DNA of 24,386 nt from JBAZDV01 sp041669745. GTDB taxonomy: Archaea; Thermoplasmatota; Thermoplasmata; Methanomassiliicoccales; Methanomethylophilaceae. The stretch spans positions 1 through 24,386 of the forward strand of contig JBAYAO010000010.1 in the NCBI GenBank assembly GCA_041669745.1, given 5' to 3'. Made by a program: the position numbers and the translations under genes. The notes below the pieces were generated by a model, which was not told the DNA's origin, did no database searches, and saw only the letters and a list, made by a program, of their open reading frames with translations. Positions 14,765-21,709 of the stretch are shown piece after piece (position 1 is the first letter of the stretch; every line of letters starts with the position of its first letter).

Positions 14765-16303
14765 ATGGCAGAAGAGCAGAAGAGCCTGTTGTACAAGTTC
14801 AAACCGATATCTGACAGGTTGCCCGCGGTCACCCGTCCCGAAGGTCATGTGCATTTCAGGACGAAGATGATGTGGGTAGTAGTGGTAATGGTCGTCTATT
14901 TCGTGATGACCAATGTCTACATCTATGGACTCGACCAAGCCGATACTCTCGACCTGTTCGCCCAATACAGGACGATAATGGCCGGAGCCTCTGGATCTCT
15001 GTTACAACTCGGAATAGGGCCGATCGTCACTGCATCCATCATCATGCAGTTGTTCGTGGGTGCGAAGATAATCAGACTGGACCTTACGGACAGTGATGAC
15101 AAGGCTTGTTATCAATCAGTTCTCAAGCTCTTGGTTATCGTGATGATCATAGTCGAAGCGGTACCACAGGTTTTCGGTTACCTGGTACCTTCCAGTTCCT
15201 TTACCGGTGCATTCGGCAGTACGGGAGCAAAACTGCTGATAATCCTCCAGATGTTCCTGGGGTCCTACATCATCTTCCTCATGGATGAGGTGGTGTCCAA
15301 ATGGGGTATAGGAAGCGGTATCTCGCTGTTCATCGCAGCGGGGGTTTCCGAGGCCCTGTTCACAGGTACCCTGAACTGGAATGTGGTGAATGCCAGCGCG
15401 GCAATGAGTATATCGAATCCGCCCGCTGGAACGATCCCGAAAGCGCTCTACATCATAGCGAATACAACTCCTACCGAGATGGCGAACTATGGTTATGAGC
15501 TGATATTCCTGGGTGAACCCAATTCGCTGATCGCTCTTTTGGGAACATTGGCGATATTCCTGTCGGTGGCATATCTGGAATCAAGTCGTATAGAATTGCC
15601 GCTGGCACATAGTAACGCCAGAGGTGCGAGGGGCAGATATCCGATCAAACTGATATATGCAAGCAACATCCCAGTCATACTGATGTCCGCATTACTGGCA
15701 AACATCAGCATGTTCGCATTGCTGTTCTACAGCAACGGAGCTCTGAGTCAGATCCCGATCATAGGGGGCAACAGTTACCTAGGTTACTTCGCTTCGGGGG
15801 AAACGTCGGCGTCGGGAGGTTTGGCGTGGTATCTATCCGCGCCCAACGGGTTGTCGTCATGGCTACTGCCGATACTGGACCCGGTGACCTACGGCAACGG
15901 CCATACGGGTCTGATGAACATGATGCATATGGTCATCTACTTCACTGTGATGGTGTTGGGATCCATCCTATTCGCAAAATTCTGGGTGGAAACGGCGAAC
16001 ATGGGTCCGAGAGCGGTAGCGAGTCAGATACAGAAGAGCGGAATGCAGATGCCCGGGTTCCGTAGGGACCCGCGTGTACTGGAGCGTGTGCTCGAAAGAT
16101 ACATACCGGCAGTGACCGTACTGTCGGGTGCCTTGGTTGGTGCACTTGCGGCCTTCGCAGATATGCTGGGGACAACGGGGAATGCTAGCGGTACAGGAGT
16201 GCTGCTCACAGTCGGGGTCCTGATACATTTCTATGAGGCGATGGGTCGCGAACAGATGATGGAGATGCATCCCGTAATGAGAGGTTTCTTCGGAGGAGAG
16301 TAA
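14765..16303 (+). CDS. secY: Protein translocase subunit SecY
   Basis: At 512 residues this is a full-length archaeal SecY (Sec61 alpha), the pore of the Sec translocon in the cytoplasmic membrane. About ten hydrophobic segments can be placed near residues 35-55, 80-100, 118-140, 158-175, 180-200, 254-275, 300-322, 386-405, 447-468 and 474-492. Residues about 57-70 after the first segment fit the plug. GIGPIVTASIIMQL, the cytoplasmic loop RGARGRYPIKLIYASNIPVI and the basic loop QKSGMQMPGFRRDPRVLERV are hallmark regions contacting the ribosome. Its position right after uL15 is the conserved one. Two candidate binding sites (GAGGA and GAGGAG) precede the ATG. Confidence 0.97.
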   Translation: MAEEQKSLLYKFKPISDRLPAVTRPEGHVHFRTKMMWVVVVMVVYFVMTNVYIYGLDQADTLDLFAQYRTIMAGASGSLLQLGIGPIVTASIIMQLFVGAKIIRLDLTDSDDKACYQSVLKLLVIVMIIVEAVPQVFGYLVPSSSFTGAFGSTGAKLLIILQMFLGSYIIFLMDEVVSKWGIGSGISLFIAAGVSEALFTGTLNWNVVNASAAMSISNPPAGTIPKALYIIANTTPTEMANYGYELIFLGEPNSLIALLGTLAIFLSVAYLESSRIELPLAHSNARGARGRYPIKLIYASNIPVILMSALLANISMFALLFYSNGALSQIPIIGGNSYLGYFASGETSASGGLAWYLSAPNGLSSWLLPILDPVTYGNGHTGLMNMMHMVIYFTVMVLGSILFAKFWVETANMGPRAVASQIQKSGMQMPGFRRDPRVLERVLERYIPAVTVLSGALVGALAAFADMLGTTGNASGTGVLLTVGVLIHFYEAMGREQMMEMHPVMRGFFGGE

Positions 16304-16304
16304 A

Positions 16305-17000
16305 ATGGCTGAAATCCCTACCAAAGAGGGGGCGCCCGCGGCGCCCTCCATGTCCAGCATGATGCCGATGTTGATCGTCATGATCATGATCATGGCATTG
16401 TACACGATAGACGGTTCGAATCATTACATAGGTAAGGCTCTGAATTATGTCTTCCAGGTGATCGATTTCGACGGAAAGTATGCGGTATTGACCCTGATGC
16501 TCATGGGTGTGATCATGACAAGCCTGAGTACGATCATCAGATCGTTCACCATGGATCCGATATCCCAGACGAAGAATCAGCAATTCATGACATCCTTCAA
16601 CAAGGAACTGCGTCAGGCGAGGATCGAGAACAATCTATACAAGGTTAAAAAGCTGGAAGAGATGCAACCCGTCATAATGGCGAAGAGCATGGAGTCTAGC
16701 ACCAAGATGATGAAGAGCATGCCCTATACCATGATAGTCATAGTTCCGATCTTCCTTTGGGTAAGGTACTTTGTGGACATCACTCTGGCTACGGCGGGGA
16801 CGCAGATCATAAACATCCCGTGGTCCGCGATAGGTGTGAATCTGATGCACGTGTTCTGGTTCATGCCTGCGTGGATATTGGTATATACTCTCGTCAGTAT
16901 CCCCTTGGGACAGGTCGTCATGAAGATAATCAGAACATATCAGTTCAAGAAACGTCTTCATGAGATCGAGTCCGAATCGGAGACCGTAGAGGTAGCATGA
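16305..17000 (+). CDS. DUF106 / EMC3-TMCO1-family membrane insertase (YidC-like)
   Basis: The 231-residue protein has four likely membrane segments near residues 16-35, 58-78, 140-160 and 183-205, with a charged, coiled-coil-like cytoplasmic region at about 85-125 between the second and third (QTKNQQFMTSFNKELRQAR). This layout and its place directly after secY match archaeal DUF106, grouped with Oxa1/YidC, Get1 and EMC3. Such proteins are thought to help insert membrane proteins alongside SecY. The first segment is strikingly Met-rich (SMMPMLIVMIMIM). The start lies one base after the SecY stop and its TGA overlaps the cmk ATG. Confidence 0.9.
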   Translation: MAEIPTKEGAPAAPSMSSMMPMLIVMIMIMALYTIDGSNHYIGKALNYVFQVIDFDGKYAVLTLMLMGVIMTSLSTIIRSFTMDPISQTKNQQFMTSFNKELRQARIENNLYKVKKLEEMQPVIMAKSMESSTKMMKSMPYTMIVIVPIFLWVRYFVDITLATAGTQIINIPWSAIGVNLMHVFWFMPAWILVYTLVSIPLGQVVMKIIRTYQFKKRLHEIESESETVEVA

Positions 17001-17533
17001 GAATAACCATCAGTGGGCCTCCCGGGGCAGGGAAGACCACTGTCTGCAACAAACTCTCTGAGACATTAGGGATAAGAGCTGTCGTCTTCGGAAAGATGTT
17101 CAGGGAGCTTGCTGCAGAAAAAGGCATATCGCTGTCAGAGTTGGGAGCACTGGCCGAAACAGACCCATCTATAGACAGGGACATCGACTCGAAGATATTG
17201 GAGATAGCAAAGGACAATGTGGACATCATCCTCGAGTCGCGTCTTTCGGCGTATATGCTATCTAGAAACTCCATTCCTTCTTTCAAGATATATCTGGACG
17301 CCAGTCCTGACATAAGGATGTCGAGAGTCGGTGTTCGTGAATGCGAGTCGACGGAATCTGCAATGAAAAAAACAGTCGAACGTCAGATATGCGAAGCCAA
17401 ACGTTATAAGAAGTACTACGGCATCGATATCAACGATATGAGCGTCTACGATCTCATAATCAATACGGATAATCTAGACCCGGAAGGTGTCTTGAGAGTT
17501 ATCCTCAAAGGTTTAGAGGGGCAACGTTGCTGA
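16997..17533 (+). CDS. cmk: Cytidylate kinase (archaeal type)
   Basis: The 178-residue protein begins RITISGPPGAGKTT, with the P-loop GPPGAGKT at residues 7-14, followed by a P-loop kinase core with GKMFRELAAEKGISLSE and a late ERQICEAKRYKKYYGIDIND segment. It should transfer phosphate from ATP to CMP or dCMP in the cytosol. A cytidylate kinase between DUF106 and cbf5 is common in euryarchaea. The ATG overlaps the DUF106 stop (ATGA), and the gene overlaps the Cbf5 start by seven bases. Confidence 0.93.
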   Translation: MRITISGPPGAGKTTVCNKLSETLGIRAVVFGKMFRELAAEKGISLSELGALAETDPSIDRDIDSKILEIAKDNVDIILESRLSAYMLSRNSIPSFKIYLDASPDIRMSRVGVRECESTESAMKKTVERQICEAKRYKKYYGIDINDMSVYDLIINTDNLDPEGVLRVILKGLEGQRC

Positions 17534-18519
17534 TTAAAGATCCAAAGTCTTTGCCTGACAGGTGGGGGAAAAGGCCATCCGACAGGACAGTAGGGGAGTT
17601 GTTGAGTGCAGGCGTTATCGCATTGGATAAACCCTCAGGACCGACATCCCACCAGGTTACCGCTTGGGCGAAAAAAGTGCTCCATATGGACAAAATCGGA
17701 CACGGTGGGACATTGGACCCCTATGTCAGCGGCGTTTTGCCACTGTGTCTCGGGAAGGCCGTAAGACTGACAGATATCGTTCTCTCATCGGATAAGGAGT
17801 ACATCTGTCTCATGACCCTCCATCACGATAGACCTGAGGCAAGGATACGCGAGGTCATCAACACATTCATCGGTAAGATCTATCAGATTCCGCCTGTGAG
17901 GTCCTCCGTCAAGCGTCAGATGAGGATCAGGAACATCGAATCGATAGATGTGCTGGAGATAGAGGGAAGAAAGATCCTTTTCAAGGTATCTTGCGATGCT
18001 GGAACATATATCAGGACATTGTGCACGGACATCGGAGATGCGTTGGGATGTGGTGCGAACATGGTCGAACTGAGACGTTCCCGTTCAGGTATCATGGACG
18101 AAGCGAAAGCGGCAACGCTTCATGACATCACAGATGCGTACGTATTCTGGCAACAGAACGGACGTGAACAGTGGTTGAGAAGCATCGTCATGCCCATGGA
18201 GGTCCTGGTGGACCCTCTGCCTAAGATAATCGTTAAGGCATCTGCGGTGGATGCGGTATGTCACGGAGCAGATCTCAACATCCAGGGGATACATATGCTA
18301 GATGACGACATCAGGAAGAACGCACTCGTTGCACTGATGACGGCAAGGGGAGAGCTAATCGCACTGGGAAAAATGGCAATGTCATCATCCAAGATAATGG
18401 CCACAGAACAGGGAAAAGCCGTCGATACGGAACGTGTATTCATGGATCCGGGTTACTATCCAAGGATGTGGAAGTTCTCTACGGATCTTGAAGAACCAGG
18501 TGACGAACAATCGTTATAA
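17527..18519 (+). CDS. truB: tRNA/rRNA pseudouridine synthase Cbf5 (dyskerin homologue)
   Basis: The 330-residue protein has a TruB-type catalytic domain: VIALDKPSGPTSHQV, the active-site block GHGGTLDPYVSGVLP with the catalytic Asp64, and CDAGTYIRTLCTDIG. A C-terminal PUA domain spans about 233-308 and includes VCHGADL and GELIALGKM. Cbf5 is the catalytic subunit of H/ACA RNPs with Nop10, Gar1 and L7Ae, modifying rRNA and also U55 of tRNA. The start is a TTG at 17527, chosen because AGAGGGG lies six bases before it; it overlaps cmk by seven bases. It is the last gene of the superoperon by spacing. Confidence 0.93.
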   Translation: MLIKDPKSLPDRWGKRPSDRTVGELLSAGVIALDKPSGPTSHQVTAWAKKVLHMDKIGHGGTLDPYVSGVLPLCLGKAVRLTDIVLSSDKEYICLMTLHHDRPEARIREVINTFIGKIYQIPPVRSSVKRQMRIRNIESIDVLEIEGRKILFKVSCDAGTYIRTLCTDIGDALGCGANMVELRRSRSGIMDEAKAATLHDITDAYVFWQQNGREQWLRSIVMPMEVLVDPLPKIIVKASAVDAVCHGADLNIQGIHMLDDDIRKNALVALMTARGELIALGKMAMSSSKIMATEQGKAVDTERVFMDPGYYPRMWKFSTDLEEPGDEQSL

Positions 18520-18556
18520 TAAGAATGTAATCCGTCCTACGCAGATAGGTGAGGAT

Positions 18557-18889
18557 GTGTCGCTGTTCAAGAGGAAAGTTGTACTATTTTCGGAAAAATC
18601 GTTAACAGTCGGTGAGTTCGATATCGATTCAGATGGTGCATATCGTAACGTGAAGACCTTCCCCGTAGATGTCAAAGGTGGAAAGGATCTGTATGTGTCG
18701 ATAAAATCCGACAGGCCGGTCGATGTGGATGTGGTGGGTATCGACGGAAGAAGTATAAAATTCAAAGAAGCATTCCTGAATGGTGTAATTGGGCCGCTGG
18801 AAACCGTCGGGAAGGGAACAATGGAAGTGATCCTCGGCGTGTACCGCGGGGATCTATCGAATCTGGAAATGGAGATTTGGACGGAGTGA
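18557..18889 (+). CDS. Hypothetical protein, 110 residues, beta-rich, unrecognised
   Basis: I do not recognise this protein. The start is taken as the GTG at 18557, four bases after the Shine-Dalgarno GGTGA at 18548-18552; the frame is open back to an ATG at 18434 inside Cbf5, but that extension is unlikely. The product begins SLFKRKVVLFSEKSLTVGEF and is dominated by short alternating beta strands (DLYVSIKSDRPVDVDVVGID, TMEVILGVYRGDL), with no signal peptide, membrane segment, cysteine or catalytic motif. This resembles a small beta sandwich or barrel. It is 3 bases from the following membrane protein gene, so the two are probably one unit. Function is unknown; a soluble partner of that membrane protein is one possibility. 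Confidence 0.75.
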   Translation: MSLFKRKVVLFSEKSLTVGEFDIDSDGAYRNVKTFPVDVKGGKDLYVSIKSDRPVDVDVVGIDGRSIKFKEAFLNGVIGPLETVGKGTMEVILGVYRGDLSNLEMEIWTE

Positions 18890-18892
18890 ATA

Positions 18893-20002
18893 ATGGGGCT
18901 CACCATAGTGAAGGGAAGAAAAGGCAGCACGTGGATCGACGAATCCCTGCCGAAGGGATTGGATCTGATGACGACCTATCACCGGACGGTTTTCTGGGTA
19001 TTCATATTCTCGTTGGTCGCGTGTGTTATACTGGCAGGGGCCATCGTATTATACACCGGGTATACGATCGTAGACGTAGCCATTCTCATCTCGGCGCCTT
19101 TTCTCGTGGTTGGTATAATGGTGTATCTGCATTCCGGTCGTTGGTACTATTTCATCGTAATAGCTGCGGTCTCTGCATTACTGTATTTTCTGCTGAACGT
19201 GGGGCCTATATACATATTCCTGATAGATTTCACGTTGGTCGGTTCGGTAGGGGTCGTTGCCGTCGTTGTCATAATCCAGAGGTTCCTTTTCTATCGTATC
19301 GTCCATATGGTCGAGTACCTGAATGTGAAAGACAAGATGACGCTCTGGGAAAGGACCGTAGCGTTCATGTTCAACATCCCACGTGATCTGGATACCAGGA
19401 ATTTGGTGATGGAATACAACATGAAGAGGACCTCCATACCTTGGAATGAAGTAAAAGAGACGCTGTCATTGGCACTGATGATCGGAATATTCATCTGGAT
19501 ATATCTTTGCATGAATCCCGCATTCATGACATTCAACACTTTCCTGGAGGCGCCCCTGTACATATTCTCGCTGGTGCTGTACATTCCCATAATAGCGATG
19601 CCATGGTCAATCTTCAGATCGTTGGACGTGAGAATCGAGACGAAATATCGTGATTTCACGTTGTATAGCGGGATAAAGGAAACGTTAAAAAGAATGGTTA
19701 TTCCCATATTCGCCACATTCATGTTCATTCTTCTGGCCGTGAATCAGAACGGTTACGCTGCGGTTCTGGGATTCATACTATTGTCCATAGTCATGAATGT
19801 GTTCATAATCGGATTGACGTCCATAGTCTACTATGCGTTTTTCGAAGACAAGCTGATCGATGATGTCGTTTCAAGATGGAAGGTCTTCCGTCCGGTGGAG
19901 CTGGCGATGAACATAGGCAACGGAATTGTCGAGAAGGCTAAACTTCCGTGCACGCCGGAGAGGGATACGGAAGATTTTGGAGAACTGGTTTTTACACAGT
20001 GA
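18893..20002 (+). CDS. Hypothetical multi-pass membrane protein, 369 residues
   Basis: I do not recognise the family. About eight hydrophobic segments can be drawn near residues 31-54, 58-79, 84-101, 105-129, 190-206, 219-240, 267-283 and 287-317, arranged as two groups of four. Between the groups lies a charged loop (about 130-190, with KDKMTLWERTVAFMFNIP and an IPWNEVKET motif), and a soluble tail follows residue 318. There is no ABC, P-loop, protease or transporter signature that I can see. GAGTGAATA precedes the ATG, 3 bases after the preceding small gene. The gene ends 8 bases before the convergent gene on the minus strand. Confidence 0.8.
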   Translation: MGLTIVKGRKGSTWIDESLPKGLDLMTTYHRTVFWVFIFSLVACVILAGAIVLYTGYTIVDVAILISAPFLVVGIMVYLHSGRWYYFIVIAAVSALLYFLLNVGPIYIFLIDFTLVGSVGVVAVVVIIQRFLFYRIVHMVEYLNVKDKMTLWERTVAFMFNIPRDLDTRNLVMEYNMKRTSIPWNEVKETLSLALMIGIFIWIYLCMNPAFMTFNTFLEAPLYIFSLVLYIPIIAMPWSIFRSLDVRIETKYRDFTLYSGIKETLKRMVIPIFATFMFILLAVNQNGYAAVLGFILLSIVMNVFIIGLTSIVYYAFFEDKLIDDVVSRWKVFRPVELAMNIGNGIVEKAKLPCTPERDTEDFGELVFTQ

Positions 20003-20010
20003 TCCGTGTT

Positions 20011-20445
20011 CTACATCATACTTTCATTGCCTCTTCCAGGCTGCGAAAGGGCCTCGAATATCGGTTGAAAGATCTTACCGGAACTGTATCCTTCCGTCTT
20101 TTCAGTACCAATCAGTTCAGGTTCTTTTTCCGTTGTATAGACGACCTGACACTTCTGATATTTTCCATCAACCGTGATGAACGGTGTCTCGAGATTTTCC
20201 TTGGCGATCTCCAAAGTCTTGTCGGCGAGGAATTGAATGTCGTCAGGTGTTACAGTCTCTGGGAATTCAAGGATGAATGAATGAATCTCCATGACTCCGT
20301 CGAGGAAGTACATAACATCCGTGGCATTCATCAGATTCCTGAACCTTTCTCCGTCCTCACGGTCAGACATCAATTCGATCATACGGTTTTTCCATGTTTC
20401 TGCGATATCAAGATATATCGTTTCTTTTCCCAAAACTTGCCACAT
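20011..20445 (-). CDS. Hypothetical protein, 144 residues, unrecognised
   Basis: From the ATG at 20445 this encodes an acidic, soluble protein beginning WQVLGKETIYLDIAETWKNR. It is mostly helical by composition, with DREDGERFRNLMNATDVMYF and FLADKTLEIAKENLETPF, then a short strand segment (KYQKCQVVYTTEKEPE) and a Gly/Ser-rich end. No known motif is visible. The frame is open back to 20547, but the residues upstream of 20445 cover the divergent promoter region and lack conservation-like features. A TATA-like element about 28 bases before 20445 and no Shine-Dalgarno suggest a leaderless transcript. It ends in TAG, convergent with the membrane protein gene. Function unknown. Confidence 0.65.
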   Translation of the reverse strand: MWQVLGKETIYLDIAETWKNRMIELMSDREDGERFRNLMNATDVMYFLDGVMEIHSFILEFPETVTPDDIQFLADKTLEIAKENLETPFITVDGKYQKCQVVYTTEKEPELIGTEKTEGYSSGKIFQPIFEALSQPGRGNESMM

Positions 20446-20466
20446 AGGTTGGGGAAACGGCAAGTT

Positions 20467-20478
20467 GGTTAATAATCC
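20467..20478 (-). promoter_or_regulatory. Putative TATA box for the 144-residue orphan gene
   Basis: On the minus strand this reads GGATTATTAACC, with TATTAA centred about 28 bases before the ATG at 20445. That is the spacing expected for a leaderless archaeal transcript and supports the shorter start. Confidence 0.45.
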
Positions 20479-20526
20479 ATTCGTATGTACGATATACACC
20501 GTATGCACACTAGCCCGTATTCGAAA
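20479..20526. promoter_or_regulatory. Possible operator with repeated CGTAT units between divergent promoters
   Basis: CGTAT occurs at 20482, 20500 and 20516 on the plus strand, spaced 18 and 16 bases. A reverse copy TACG at 20488-20491 makes CGTATGTACG an imperfect palindrome with the first. The cluster sits between the TATA elements of the orphan gene and trpS, the usual place for a regulator to control both. It may be chance in an AT-rich spacer. Confidence 0.25.
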
Positions 20527-20536
20527 CTTTAAAAAC
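20527..20536 (+). promoter_or_regulatory. Putative TATA box for trpS
   Basis: CTTTAAAAAC is an archaeal TATA-like element about 38 bases before the trpS ATG. Transcription would begin near 20555, leaving a leader of roughly 12-15 bases, close to the GGGGTGAG that resembles a Shine-Dalgarno. Pattern and spacing are the only evidence. Confidence 0.5.
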
Positions 20537-20568
20537 ATAGCCATCATTCAAGGGGTGAGCATATTACG

Positions 20569-21690
20569 ATGACGGCGGAATTCAAAGTCACACCATGGGA
20601 GGTAACAGGAGACATTGATTACGAATTGTTGCAACAGAAGTTCGGTACCACGCCAATCGATGATGCACTTCTGACAAGAATTAGCAAGTACGGAGAGATT
20701 CATCCGATGCTCAGGCGCGGGATATTCTATTCTCACAGGGATTTGAACACCCTTTTGGATGAATATGACAGGAAAAAGGAGTTCTTTCTCTATACGGGAA
20801 GAGGTCCGTCGGGAAATACACATCTGGGGCATATGATGCCATGGATCTTCAACAAGTGGATACAGGATGTCTTCAAAGTGCCGATGCTCTTTCAGATGAC
20901 AGATGATGAGAAGTTCCTTTTCAAAGATCTGACCCTCCACGATACCCGGAGCATGGCATACGAGAATGCTTTGGACTTTGTTGCATTGGGGTTCGATCAG
21001 GATAAAACAAAGATAATCCTCGATACGGAGAACATAGACAAACTGTATCCCATTGCGCTGAAGGTTGCGAAGAAAGTGACATTTTCAACAGTGAAGGCTG
21101 TGTTCGGATTTGAAAATTCAACGAACATAGGTTCGATATTCTTCACTACGATACAGGCGGCGCCTGCATTTCTTCCTACAGAGACAGAAGGCAGACAGAT
21201 ACCATGTCTGATCCCGTGTGGAATAGACCAGGATCCGCATTTCAGGATAACGAGGGATGTTGCACCAGGATTGAACTATCCAAAGCCGTCTATGCTGTAC
21301 TGCAAGATGTTCCCCGGGCTGGGAGGAGGGGACAAGATGTCATCCTCTGACGAGAACTCGACCATATACACAACCGATTCGCCCAAGGCTGTCAAGAAGA
21401 AAGTGGGCAAGGCCTTCACGGGCGGTTGCGTATCGACAGAGGAGCAGAAGAAGAACGGTGGAAACCCAGAGGTTTGTGCCGTCTTCAAATACAATTATTA
21501 CATGTTCGAGAAGGACGACCGAAAACTTGATGAAATGGCACAGAAGTGCAGGAACGGCGAGATACTTTGCGGCGAGTGCAAGGTTGCACTTGCAAATAAG
21601 ATCAATGTATTTCTTGAAGATCATCAGGCCAAGAGGGAAGAGGCCAGAGAGGTCGTCGGCACTATGACCTACGATGGTTTCAAATGGTAG
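20569..21690 (+). CDS. trpS: Tryptophan--tRNA ligase (archaeal/eukaryal type)
   Basis: The 373-residue class-I synthetase has the ATP-binding HIGH-type motif as HLGH at residues 85-88 within GRGPSGNTHLGHMMPW, and KMSSS at 256-260 followed by DENSTIYTTDSP. The N-terminal KVTPWEVTGDIDYELL and the GIDQDPHFRITRDVA stretch are typical of archaeal and eukaryal TrpRS, and separate it from TyrRS. It charges tRNA-Trp in the cytosol. GGGGTGAG at 20551-20558 precedes the ATG. pheS follows after 19 bases with its own binding site, so the two synthetase genes are likely co-transcribed. It ends in TAG, with a TGA six codons later. Confidence 0.95.
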   Translation: MTAEFKVTPWEVTGDIDYELLQQKFGTTPIDDALLTRISKYGEIHPMLRRGIFYSHRDLNTLLDEYDRKKEFFLYTGRGPSGNTHLGHMMPWIFNKWIQDVFKVPMLFQMTDDEKFLFKDLTLHDTRSMAYENALDFVALGFDQDKTKIILDTENIDKLYPIALKVAKKVTFSTVKAVFGFENSTNIGSIFFTTIQAAPAFLPTETEGRQIPCLIPCGIDQDPHFRITRDVAPGLNYPKPSMLYCKMFPGLGGGDKMSSSDENSTIYTTDSPKAVKKKVGKAFTGGCVSTEEQKKNGGNPEVCAVFKYNYYMFEKDDRKLDEMAQKCRNGEILCGECKVALANKINVFLEDHQAKREEAREVVGTMTYDGFKW

Positions 21691-21709
21691 AGAGTGAAAA
21701 GGTGATAAA

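Noticed and set aside
18434..18556. N-terminal extension of the 110-residue protein from an ATG inside cbf5
   Set aside because: A good Shine-Dalgarno immediately precedes the GTG at 18557, and the extension is out-of-frame cbf5 sequence.
19985..20015. A terminator hairpin between the convergent genes
   Set aside because: The 8-base gap holds no stem, and only a short T run (gtttttac) inside the upstream gene's end is visible.
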